Source: Glomus cerebriforme (Eukaryota > Glomeromycota > Glomeromycetes > Glomerales > Glomeraceae). Taken from it: DNA of 53,021 bases. Shown one piece after another: positions 19,081 to 27,293 of this stretch. The first letter of the stretch is position 1. Each line of letters starts with the position of its first letter. Below the pieces are notes generated by a model. The model was not told where the DNA came from. It ran no database searches and saw only the letters and a program-made list of their open reading frames with translations. The position numbers and the translations under genes are program-made. Location of the stretch: the NCBI GenBank assembly GCA_003550305.1, contig QKYT01000033.1, positions 302,541 through 355,561 on the forward strand, written 5' to 3'.

Positions 19081-19665
19081 ATGCAAACTTTTTTTTTGCG
19101 CAAAAGTATATCTAATAAAATGTTCCACTCTGACTATAAACTTATTACTGATAGACTTCCAGATAGCTTAGTCAAGAGAGCATATCAAAGTCTTTTGAAT
19201 CACTCTAAAAATCCTGTTCCATTAGAAATGATTTCTGGAAAGTCTGGTCGAATTGAGTTATATCTAAGGCATAAATTAGAAGTTTATGAGAATTCGTTAA
19301 ATAGGAAACGTAAAAATATGGCTCAGGAAAAAGTATTGCGCCCTCGAAGCTGGCCAGAATGTAATGTATTTCCAGCATCACCAGCTATATACGTTACAGA
19401 TAATGGGACCCAAAGCATTAATATCACTTGTGATCATGAAGAAGAGAATAATCGCCGGGTTATGAACGAACTTAAAGTGTTCCGCCAGCATCTCCTTGAT
19501 TATAATAAAAGAACTTTCAAAAAATTCATGCAAGACATAGAAAGGGAATATAGAGAGCGGATTAGTACGAATAAGAAATTGCGATGTGAGAATGAGGATC
19601 TGAAGATGCAGTTGCAGGAGGCGGAAAGAAAGCTGGCATCTATGAAGTCAGATTCTATTCATTAG
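19081..19665 (+). CDS. Coiled-coil protein upstream of Gag-like gene
   Basis: 194 aa from the ATG at 19081, or 181 aa from 19120 (MFHSDYKL), which I prefer because the first 13 codons include a T-run artefact-like leader. The N-terminal half is mixed helix with Arg/Lys; residues ~115-190 form a coiled coil (MQDIEREYRERI...LKMQLQEAERKLASMKS). It lies 119 bp upstream of the Gag-like gene in the same orientation, so a virion accessory or scaffold role is plausible but unproven. Confidence 0.6.
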   Translation: MQTFFLRKSISNKMFHSDYKLITDRLPDSLVKRAYQSLLNHSKNPVPLEMISGKSGRIELYLRHKLEVYENSLNRKRKNMAQEKVLRPRSWPECNVFPASPAIYVTDNGTQSINITCDHEEENNRRVMNELKVFRQHLLDYNKRTFKKFMQDIEREYRERISTNKKLRCENEDLKMQLQEAERKLASMKSDSIH

Positions 19666-19784
19666 CCAGAATACTTTTTTCCTTGTACTTCTGCAAAGTA
19701 AGATACTGGTCAAGATCACGCGCTTTTTAAGGATCGATATAAATAACTGGTTCTTCCATCTTTCTATATAACCACGAAAAAAGA

Positions 19785-22217
19785 ATGGCATTTCGGAGGC
19801 CTCATCCAAGGCAGAGAAGAACATGTGAAGAATATAAAGCTGAGCTGGAGGAGGAAAATTATCATCTTCGTAGTGAATTGCAAACAGAAGTTGATACTAA
19901 CCGTCAGAATGAAAGACGAATTAATCAACTGGAGCGAGATTATTCCCGGTGTGAACAGGAAATCCAAGTTCTCAATAGGAAAATAGAGCATCTTGAGAAT
20001 GCTTCAGAAGAGGAGATAGCAGAGCTAAAATCTGAAATTTCCAGTCTAAAAAATAAGCTATGTCAGGCCAAAAAGGATGTGCGTGATAAGGAAAAATATA
20101 TATCTACCTTAGAAAATCGGTTGGTAGAATCCGAAGAGCAGGTAGAAAAATTGCGATGCCGGATCAAGACTATCTCATCACGGAAAAATTCGCCAGAACG
20201 AGGGAATTCTCCGAACTTGTATAATTCAGATGATAATATGGCCACGATCATAGAGCTAGCGAATGCCATAGACGGTTTTGTGGATAATCAAACAACAGCT
20301 AGAGCGATCATGGCTGATCAAGTAAAAAGAGCCACAAGGCAGATTCGAAGAAAAGAAACTACCTTACAGCAGGATTTAATCCGTGAGCAGAGAAGGCGAT
20401 ATGATGCTGAGGCTGAGCGTGATAATGAAATTATACGAAGGCAACTTGCCGAAGGGGGGATGGATAGGGTCGTTGGTGACCTTCAACAGTTGCGAACTAA
20501 TGCTCGAAATCAGGTTAACAGAATGTTAGATAGGATGACAAGAAAGCAAAACCGTATAGGTGAGCTGGTACAAGAAAAATTTGCCTTGCAATTACTATAT
20601 CAGCGAAATGTTCACCACCTACAGCGAAGTAGAGGAGATATAGGTTTATTAGAGTATAATCGAGATAGGCTTTATGAGCGATATGAGAAATGGAAGAATA
20701 AGACCCATGATGCCCGGCAGAATATTTTAAATTTGCAGGGACAAATTTTGGCGCTNCAGAATAATCCACCTAATCAAGTAAACATGGCAGGAATACCTCA
20801 TCCATATTTTGACTGGGATGATAGTATCCCAGACTTTCTTGCACAACTTAGACTAGACTTGCAAAATCGGGGAATAGATCCAGCAGGTGCAGGGGCTAAT
20901 GGAAGAGCTCAGGCACTAGGACATTTAAGAGCATGTATGAGAGGAAGAACCTTAGAATGGTTTGATGAAGAGATTACTACAAAGACAAATTGGGAATTAA
21001 CTAATCTGACTGATGGTACAGGACAAGCCAATTTGGTAGCTGTAAACGGGCGTACAGCTCTTCAGATCGGTGCTGATGGATTAAATGAGGCACTCGGACA
21101 ACCTGGAAATGCAATAGTAAAATTAAGAGCTGTAGAAGGTCCATGGGACGAGGACTGGCGCATAGCAGGAGGTCGTCCTACTAATCTTCCTGTTAATTTA
21201 CCGAATGCTGGTAATGGAACTACAGTAGTTGTAGCTGGTATTCGGTTTGGTCAAGCCGTATGGTGGCTAAAAACTCATTTCCCTACAGTAGAAGAAGAGC
21301 TTCGGGATTTGATGTATGGAACAATCAGAAAGGGAGACATGACTATAGATGAATTATATAGAAAAATATTACGAATAGGTAGACGAGCCAACTATAGGCC
21401 TGAAGAATTACGTAGAAAGTTCTTAGATGCTCTTCCACTCCCATGGCTTGAAAAAGCTGAGGATATTGGTNAACATTTGCCATTAGATGAATTAGCTAAA
21501 AAGCTTTATGAGATAGAGTTAAGACGAATTGCTAGACATAAAAGAGATAGAATATCTGATCCGCTAGTATCTCAACGAGCATCTCGAGAAATATATGAAC
21601 CCTCGCCTGTTTCAGCCCCGCAACAGCAAGGAATTTCTTTAGAAGATATGCAAAAAGCAATTCAAAACGCACTGGCACAGCAAAAAACTGAATACCAGTC
21701 TTTATTAGAAAAGCAAAAATCTGATTTTCAATCGCAAATGGCTCAGCAAACGCAAGTACCCGCTCCACAAACTGTTGAACCCGTTAGACAACCGAGAGGT
21801 CCACCATCTTCATTACAGACCGAAGAAGGTCTCAAGAATTATTATATATCAGAATACTTAAAAGATATAGGTGTACTTAATAAGGCTGAACTAGACGCAG
21901 ATTATCCTGCAAAAAATTTTCAAAGACCTCGTCCACAGCGAAGCAATGTCTCTGCTAGAATTGATAGAGTAGAGGAGGGGATAAATGAAACTCGTGAATC
22001 TGTGAATCAGTTAACTGAAGAATTCCAGAAACTGAATATACGTAAACCAGTAGCACGATCCAATTTTAATCGGTCTTACTTTATACCTATTAAGCCTATA
22101 AATCCTCAATATGCGTCTCCAGATTCAAATGATGGTGAAGACAATAATTGGTGGACTGGGTATGAGCCCGAAGACACAAAGTATGAAGCGTCAGAAAAAA
22201 AAAACAGGTACCAGTAA
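19785..22217 (+). CDS. gag: Coiled-coil Gag-like capsid protein
   Basis: 810 aa. A long N-terminal coiled coil (~15-130) and a second helical Arg-rich block (~160-320; LVQEKFALQLLYQRN) precede a retrotransposon-Gag-like helical domain at ~335-620. In that domain, DDSIPDFLAQLRLDL...LGHLRACMRGRTLEWFDEE matches the capsid-domain start of Ty3/gypsy-type Gag, and MTIDELYRKILRIGRRANY...KFLDALPLPWLEKAE the later helices. A Gln-rich coil and disordered tail follow; no zinc knuckle. The ORF ends just past an A10 run with a canonical -1 slippery heptamer, beyond which the protease frame is open. I infer that it forms the particle shell of this element, replacing jelly-roll capsids; function not shown by sequence alone. 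Confidence 0.75.
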   Translation: MAFRRPHPRQRRTCEEYKAELEEENYHLRSELQTEVDTNRQNERRINQLERDYSRCEQEIQVLNRKIEHLENASEEEIAELKSEISSLKNKLCQAKKDVRDKEKYISTLENRLVESEEQVEKLRCRIKTISSRKNSPERGNSPNLYNSDDNMATIIELANAIDGFVDNQTTARAIMADQVKRATRQIRRKETTLQQDLIREQRRRYDAEAERDNEIIRRQLAEGGMDRVVGDLQQLRTNARNQVNRMLDRMTRKQNRIGELVQEKFALQLLYQRNVHHLQRSRGDIGLLEYNRDRLYERYEKWKNKTHDARQNILNLQGQILAXQNNPPNQVNMAGIPHPYFDWDDSIPDFLAQLRLDLQNRGIDPAGAGANGRAQALGHLRACMRGRTLEWFDEEITTKTNWELTNLTDGTGQANLVAVNGRTALQIGADGLNEALGQPGNAIVKLRAVEGPWDEDWRIAGGRPTNLPVNLPNAGNGTTVVVAGIRFGQAVWWLKTHFPTVEEELRDLMYGTIRKGDMTIDELYRKILRIGRRANYRPEELRRKFLDALPLPWLEKAEDIGXHLPLDELAKKLYEIELRRIARHKRDRISDPLVSQRASREIYEPSPVSAPQQQGISLEDMQKAIQNALAQQKTEYQSLLEKQKSDFQSQMAQQTQVPAPQTVEPVRQPRGPPSSLQTEEGLKNYYISEYLKDIGVLNKAELDADYPAKNFQRPRPQRSNVSARIDRVEEGINETRESVNQLTEEFQKLNIRKPVARSNFNRSYFIPIKPINPQYASPDSNDGEDNNWWTGYEPEDTKYEASEKKNRYQ
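22199..22205 (+). promoter_or_regulatory. Programmed -1 frameshift slippery site (A AAA AAC)
   Basis: In the Gag frame the heptamer is exactly phased as X XXY YYZ, four codons before the TAA stop. A -1 slip enters a frame that is open from 22205 to 22864 and encodes the retropepsin-like domain. The A10 run could also allow transcriptional slippage, or hide a homopolymer base-count error. Confidence 0.65.
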
Positions 22218-22864
22218 ATGAACCTCTACCTTTAGCCCCTCCGGCAGAGTCCAGCCAGCCTGAAACATATGATGAGCTACTACCAAAGCTTTCACCAGCA
22301 ATGCAGAAAATGTGTCTATCTCGAAAGGCTCAAGAGGAGCAGTCAAAAAAAGATGAGTGGTTTTCGTCCCTACAATACTTGAATGCTAGTATAAATGACT
22401 TACCAATCTCTGAATCTTTTTTAGATAACGCAAGTGAATTTGATGGATTTAATTTAGCTACTGCTGAAGCGCTTGGATGGAAAGTTGACAAGCCTTCCAA
22501 ATTCCTTGTAAAAGGTAATTCTGAATATATCTCTGAAGCGCTAGGATGGTATACNGATGTAGCCATTACTCTAAGGGATGAGAAAGNCAAACCAATTGTC
22601 ACTATTATTGGAAATTATGCTTGTATAGANAACGGTGAACCCAAGCCAATGCTATGGTTGGGAGCGACAGGAATTCGAAAAGTCAAAGGTATTTCTGATC
22701 CAACTAATAATCGATTTCAAATAGAAAATCATGGAAAGACATACACTATCCCAACCTTTAGCAAGGCTCCAGTAGTCAAGGATCCGCCAAAAGAAGATCA
22801 GGACCAAGCATCTACCAACTCCTCTAGCCCAACTAGTGAGGAGGACTTAAAAAAAAGTGTGTAA
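22205..22864 (+). CDS. Retropepsin-like domain in -1 frame to Gag
   Basis: About 219 codons if entered by frameshift; the first in-frame ATG is at 22301 (187 aa). After a Pro-rich linker and a helical segment, SFLDNASEFDGFNLATAEALGW occupies the place of the retropepsin active-site loop and following helix, and PMLWLGATGIRKV that of the hydrophobic-hydrophobic-Gly motif (ILLG.DWL type). The active-site triplet reads D-N-A rather than D-T/S-G: the catalytic Asp is kept but the loop is altered, so it may be divergent, inactive or a structural fold. The position after Gag copies the retroelement gag-pro order. Ambiguous bases affect three codons. Confidence 0.6.
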   Translation, partial: QVPVNEPLPLAPPAESSQPETYDELLPKLSPAMQKMCLSRKAQEEQSKKDEWFSSLQYLNASINDLPISESFLDNASEFDGFNLATAEALGWKVDKPSKFLVKGNSEYISEALGWYXDVAITLRDEKXKPIVTIIGNYACIXNGEPKPMLWLGATGIRKVKGISDPTNNRFQIENHGKTYTIPTFSKAPVVKDPPKEDQDQASTNSSSPTSEEDLKKSV

Positions 22865-22947
22865 AGCTTGAAGAACATCTTGCAAAAGCTGAAGAGTGGC
22901 TTGGTAAAGCAATAAGTGCTATAAAAATACTTGCCGAAAAGAAGTAA
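22855..22947 (+). CDS. Helical extension in a further -1 frame
   Basis: After the protease frame reaches an A8 run (22849-22856), its own stop lies at 22862. A -1 slip there would add 30 codons of Lys/Glu-rich helix (LEEHLAKAEEWLGKAISAIK), ending at 22947, one base before the convergent gene begins. It may be a second recoding site, a decayed C-terminus, or a homopolymer count error. Confidence 0.35.
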   Translation, partial: KCVKLEEHLAKAEEWLGKAISAIKILAEKK

Positions 22948-22948
22948 G

Positions 22949-23407
22949 TTAATTAATATCATCCATTTGTTTTAATACCTCTTCAAGTTCAGATCCCATT
23001 TTAGATATAATATCAGTATTATCAGTGGTATTAGCACTGTGCTGTGAAAGCACCTCTGTCTCAGTAGATGCTACACTTATTTTACCTGTTTTCTTTTTTC
23101 GGCTATTTTTCTTCAGTGGTAAGGCAGGTGGAGAGGAAATAGCAGGAGGTGGGTCGTAGTTTACTACAGGTAAACACCCACCCGCATATGTAGTATTAGA
23201 AATATCAGCTATCGGTTGATTCCAGGCAATTCTATTAGCTTCTTCGCCTCTCCAAATCTGATATATGCGCTTCATTGATGTGTTATATTTGGCCATCAAT
23301 TCATCTAAAACTTTCTTTCTCGGCCTTTCATTTTCACGTTGCATAATAAAATCATAATCGGTTGGTGATAATGGAGGAGCATTACAATTCATACGTTGTC
23401 TAACCAT
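22949..23407 (-). CDS. Small putative HTH DNA-binding protein
   Basis: 152 aa. Residues ~28-55 (RKKVLDELMAKYNTSMKRIYQIWRG) look like a helix-turn-helix of the transposase/resolvase type. A Pro-rich linker, a basic KKNSRKKK patch and an acidic helical C-terminus follow. It converges with the Gag-Pro unit and diverges from the membrane-protein gene across a 293-bp AT-rich region. It could be an element regulator; the exact family is not recognised. Confidence 0.55.
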   Translation of the reverse strand: MVRQRMNCNAPPLSPTDYDFIMQRENERPRKKVLDELMAKYNTSMKRIYQIWRGEEANRIAWNQPIADISNTTYAGGCLPVVNYDPPPAISSPPALPLKKNSRKKKTGKISVASTETEVLSQHSANTTDNTDIISKMGSELEEVLKQMDDIN

Positions 23408-23700
23408 AATCTCGATGGTGTATTTTTTTCAGATAAATTATTTCAAAAAATATTAAATATGATGAATAGAAACAATGTATTCTTTGAGATAAATAAGTTA
23501 AGCGTAGTCTTTTTAATATTTAAAAAAAATGTATTATTTCGAAAATAATTTAATAGAATAAATAGGATAAATACATTAATTCAAAAAAGAATTATTGGGA
23601 TAATTAGGATAAATGTATCATTTTGGAAATATAGGAAGAGCATATTATTTCGAAAAATATTTTTTATTTTTTTTTGTCTATATTTGCGGGATAAAAAACT
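23408..23700. promoter_or_regulatory. Divergent AT-rich promoter region
   Basis: Separates the minus-strand HTH gene from the plus-strand membrane protein. It holds repeated TATTTCGAAAA-like and AATAGGATAAATA-like words (e.g. 23526-23575, 23635-23660), suggesting shared control sites. Inferred only from position and repetition. Confidence 0.35.
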
Positions 23701-24870
23701 ATGCCTCGAATCTATACCTTGAATGATGTAGGTAATAATGATGGCAGTAAACTTGGAAGCCCTCCATCCAATCGATATCCACCGAGCCGATTAGAACTTG
23801 AAGAACAGCTAAAAAAAGATCGCGAAAAGTTTATAAGATCTGCTAAACAGCTTATAGCTAAATATCATGCCTTAGATAAAAAAAATAAGTGTATGCAAAG
23901 CGCCTTGGACGCCTCTCATGAAGAAAATGAGAGTATACAAAATGATCTAGACCGCTCCTATGAAGAAAATGAGCGTATGCAAAAATCTATGAATCAAATG
24001 ATCCCTCTAGCTAATCAACTAAATGGTTTGAATAATAAGCTGGTTTCCCAAATTACTTGCGAACGAAAGTCTCATGCCGATCTTAATGCCAAGCAGTTAA
24101 AAGAAATAGAATCGCTAAAGTCTACAGTCAAATCACTGGAAAGTATAATATCTTCGATGCAAAAAGCTTCATCTTTGAAGGATTCTGATATCATCTTTCT
24201 TGGAACTAAAATAAATGAACTGGAGGCTGAGTTGGAACAAGCTACGCAAAAAGTTTCATTAAAGGATTCCAATACTAACCAGTTGTGTAGCAATCCCTCT
24301 CTTGAGATTAAAGCAAAGGAATTAGAAAATGAACTGGAGAAAGTTACGCAAAATTCATCATTTAAGGATGGGTTAATTTTCTGTCTCAGGTCCAGGGTAA
24401 GTAATCTGGAAGATGAACTAGATCAGATTGTTTCGCAACCGCATCAGATAATTCATGATTCAAAAATAGGTAGTGCAGAAGCGGACCCACCCTCATCATC
24501 TAATGATTATAAGCATGATGAAGTAGTAGAAGAGATACCCCATTTTTCTTCACACTACTCAGAGCGCGAACCTGATGGAAAAGGAGATTATGGTAGTATT
24601 CCAGCCGTACCTGTTATTGCGTTAGGAGGTAATAGTAATACTTTAGTTAATGATCAGAAAACAATGCTTATATTCTTCTTTGTTATTCTTACCTTCACAG
24701 TAATATTAATTATATGGCATATATACAGACGATTTTTTCATCCACCCAAAAAGAAAGAAATTTTTTATCCAGACTATAGAAATAAGAGTTATGGGTTTCC
24801 AATCCGATACGCAGAAGAACCAAAAGACAGGACTACCCCCTATGAAACTTTACCTTATGGATATGGATGA
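23701..24870 (+). CDS. Coiled-coil single-pass membrane protein
   Basis: 389 aa. Heptad-rich coiled coil spans ~30-260, with internally repeated segments (SLKDSD...LGTKINELEAELEQATQK / SLKDSN...KAKELENELEKVTQN). A hydrophobic helix at about 322-341 (MLIFFFVILTFTVILIIW) is followed by a basic HIYRRFF stop-transfer and a Tyr/Pro-rich tail of ~45 residues. No signal peptide. The layout suggests a tail-facing membrane anchor with a long rod, as in viral attachment or membrane-fibre proteins. Its place between Gag-Pro and the packaging ATPase supports a particle role, but this is inference. Confidence 0.65.
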   Translation: MPRIYTLNDVGNNDGSKLGSPPSNRYPPSRLELEEQLKKDREKFIRSAKQLIAKYHALDKKNKCMQSALDASHEENESIQNDLDRSYEENERMQKSMNQMIPLANQLNGLNNKLVSQITCERKSHADLNAKQLKEIESLKSTVKSLESIISSMQKASSLKDSDIIFLGTKINELEAELEQATQKVSLKDSNTNQLCSNPSLEIKAKELENELEKVTQNSSFKDGLIFCLRSRVSNLEDELDQIVSQPHQIIHDSKIGSAEADPPSSSNDYKHDEVVEEIPHFSSHYSEREPDGKGDYGSIPAVPVIALGGNSNTLVNDQKTMLIFFFVILTFTVILIIWHIYRRFFHPPKKKEIFYPDYRNKSYGFPIRYAEEPKDRTTPYETLPYGYG

Positions 24871-24897
24871 TGCCACAAAGCATGAATCATCCCGAAT

Positions 24898-25686
24898 TCA
24901 GACATTTTGCCAGTCCTTTAAAGGTTTGTCCCATCTAAATCTAATTGATAAGGGATCGTCAGGTGGTCTTCGAATATCAATAACCACGAAATGTTTTTTT
25001 ATCACATCATAAACTTTTTTTGCTAGAGGCTCATAATCATCATACATATCTTTAAGAATTCGTTTTATGCTATCTAGTGTTCCACATCCACGATGCAACG
25101 AAATATATTTACAATTTCCGCGTATATTTTGATGGATTTCATAGAAACGCTGGGCAATATAAATTGAGCTAATTCCTTCATGCCTGCCTGACCTAAAGAA
25201 AGGAACGATTTTTAGCTGAGTTGCTAGAGGTTCGCCGGCAAGATCATCAAAGACTATAACAGTAGATCGGCCAGTTCTTTTGAAAGATGAAATATCAGGT
25301 AGATCTTCAGGTGCGATTAGCTTGAATCTCACATTTTCATACCATGGAGCTTGCTTATCCTTGGCTATAAATTCATAAAAACATTGTACTGTTTCCCATA
25401 ATTCTTCATCTTGGTGTTGCGCGACAACAATTAGATCATCACACGGAATATACCTTTCACCGAAATTTTTGCATCCGCCTTTTGGTATTTTATGACCACG
25501 TTTTTCACCAGACATCCATGGATATACTCTTGGATATTTACTTCCTAGGAGCAGATGTACTACCATGCTCGTCTTTCCAGACTCAGAGGTGCCTGCAACT
25601 AACAATCTAAATGGATGCTTCGGAGCATAGATATTGCCCTTAAAAGATGTAGAATTATCTGGTTTGCAAAGACTGTAATACTCCAT
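24898..25686 (-). CDS. A32-like (FtsK/HerA) genome-packaging ATPase
   Basis: 262 aa. Walker A GTSESGKTS at 32-40; Walker B VIVFDD at 143-148; a sensor-like IYIAQRF near 176-182. Order, spacing and length fit the A32-type packaging ATPases of Polintons and related dsDNA viruses, which translocate DNA into capsids. All nucleotide-binding residues are present. It is tail-to-tail with the membrane-protein gene (27 bp apart) and head-to-head with the zinc-ribbon nuclease (70 bp shared promoter). A frameshifted partial copy of its C-terminal part lies at 30134-30363. Confidence 0.85.
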   Translation of the reverse strand: MEYYSLCKPDNSTSFKGNIYAPKHPFRLLVAGTSESGKTSMVVHLLLGSKYPRVYPWMSGEKRGHKIPKGGCKNFGERYIPCDDLIVVAQHQDEELWETVQCFYEFIAKDKQAPWYENVRFKLIAPEDLPDISSFKRTGRSTVIVFDDLAGEPLATQLKIVPFFRSGRHEGISSIYIAQRFYEIHQNIRGNCKYISLHRGCGTLDSIKRILKDMYDDYEPLAKKVYDVIKKHFVVIDIRRPPDDPLSIRFRWDKPLKDWQNV

Positions 25687-25756
25687 TAGTGTTCGATTTG
25701 ATATAAAACAGAATCTGAAAAGATGATTATTAAAAATATCCTAATACTAACCAACA

Positions 25757-27010
25757 ATGACTAATAAATTATCTTTGAACGATGCAATAAAAATAGCTGA
25801 ATCCCGTGAAGGGAAATGTCTCTCTAAAGAGTATATCAATTGTGAAACTCCAATGCTTTGGGAATGTAATAAAAATCATCGATGGACTGCACAATTTCGT
25901 AGTATCAAAAACCGTCATTCATGGTGTCCTCATTGCGCAAATAAAAAACTTAGTATTGCAGTAGCCAAAGAACTAGCACATGCTAAAAATGGGAAATGTA
26001 TTTCCGAAAACTATATTAATAATAACTTACCCCTCTTATGGGAATGTGAAAATGGGCATCAATTTCGTACCTCTCTTGCACATGTTAAAAACGAGGGTAC
26101 TTGGTGTCGCGAATGTAAGAAACTTGGGCTTGAATTTGCTCAAAATCTTGCACATAGAAAAGGAGGTGTTTGTCTTTCTAATTCTTACTGCAATAAACGT
26201 AATCAATTATCTTGGAGTTGTTCTGAAGGGCATTCATGGCTTGCCAAAATTGGCGATATAAAAAGAGGTACTTGGTGTCCACATTGTCGTCGCGAATCTG
26301 AAAGACTTGGTATTGAATGTGCCAAAGAATTAGCACGAAGTAAAAATGGAGAGTGTTTATCTATTACATATATCAACACCAAAACACATTTGCTCTGGAA
26401 ATGTAATAAAAATCATACTTGGTATAGCACTTTTGCTAGTATAAAGTATAGTAACTCTTGGTGTCCCTATTGCTCTAGCACAAAACTTGGAATTTCGGAA
26501 GCTAAAGCCATAGCATATAGTCGAGGTGGAGATTGTTTAACAGATTCTTATGTTAATTGTAATGGTCAGTTACTCTGGCAATGCAGTAAAAATCATCAAT
26601 GGTATGCTAGACTTTCTTATGTAAAAAATAATAATACATGGTGTCCCTACTGCTCAAAATATAAAAGAGAAAATTTGTGTCGAGAGATTATGTCGAAATA
26701 TCTTGGACCGCCATCTAAGATACGTCGACCTGATTTTCTTAAAACTTTAGATCACCCAACTGGATTAGAACTTGACATTTATTACCCACAATATGAATTT
26801 GCAACCGAAGTACAAGGAGAACAACACGAAAAATATATAGAGTTCTTTCATAGAGGCGATCCCAATAATTTTATCAAACAGCAAGAGCGGGATCAACTCA
26901 AGAAAGAATTATGCGAAGAGAATCGGATTGCACTAAGGTATGTTTGGTATTACGAAGACCCATACATAGTTATCCCTAAGCATCTTCGAGAGTTGGGTCT
27001 TATTGGATAA
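25757..27010 (+). CDS. Zinc-ribbon-repeat protein with VSR-like PD-(D/E)XK nuclease
   Basis: 417 aa. Five tandem ~58-residue repeats (1-305), each with a GxC(L/I)S...Y.N opening, an L-W-x-C...NH.W core and a W-C-P-x-C close, making CxC/CPxC treble-clef zinc sites. A C-terminal nuclease-like domain (~315-417) has GLELDIYYP...ATEVQGEQH, fitting D...E-x-Q of PD-(D/E)XK/VSR-type enzymes. Such zinc-ribbon plus VSR proteins occur in giant viruses and are abundant in Rhizophagus. It may act as a homing-type nuclease or cut competitor DNA. No intron. The repeats differ enough to be old. Confidence 0.8.
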   Translation: MTNKLSLNDAIKIAESREGKCLSKEYINCETPMLWECNKNHRWTAQFRSIKNRHSWCPHCANKKLSIAVAKELAHAKNGKCISENYINNNLPLLWECENGHQFRTSLAHVKNEGTWCRECKKLGLEFAQNLAHRKGGVCLSNSYCNKRNQLSWSCSEGHSWLAKIGDIKRGTWCPHCRRESERLGIECAKELARSKNGECLSITYINTKTHLLWKCNKNHTWYSTFASIKYSNSWCPYCSSTKLGISEAKAIAYSRGGDCLTDSYVNCNGQLLWQCSKNHQWYARLSYVKNNNTWCPYCSKYKRENLCREIMSKYLGPPSKIRRPDFLKTLDHPTGLELDIYYPQYEFATEVQGEQHEKYIEFFHRGDPNNFIKQQERDQLKKELCEENRIALRYVWYYEDPYIVIPKHLRELGLIG

Positions 27011-27293
27011 ACTCGAAACTTTAAATGCTTTATAATTATAAGATTATTTTTTCATATTTATTCCGTCACACATATCGCAATATAAAAGTACTGGACACGT
27101 TTCCACTCGATATGGCGAAATAGTTTCTGAAGTAATATGATGTGATAGAATTTGGTGCTTGCCTTTATTTTTAAATTTTCAGCTTATTACAAATGATGAC
27201 GCGAAATGTAATTACAACCTCGAAATGTTCCTATGATACTTAATTAAATTATATTTACTTTTTAATCTAAGAAAGAATCTACATAATTCATGC
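27011..27293. other. Intergenic region
   Basis: AT-rich sequence between convergent genes. No feature seen. Confidence 0.5.
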
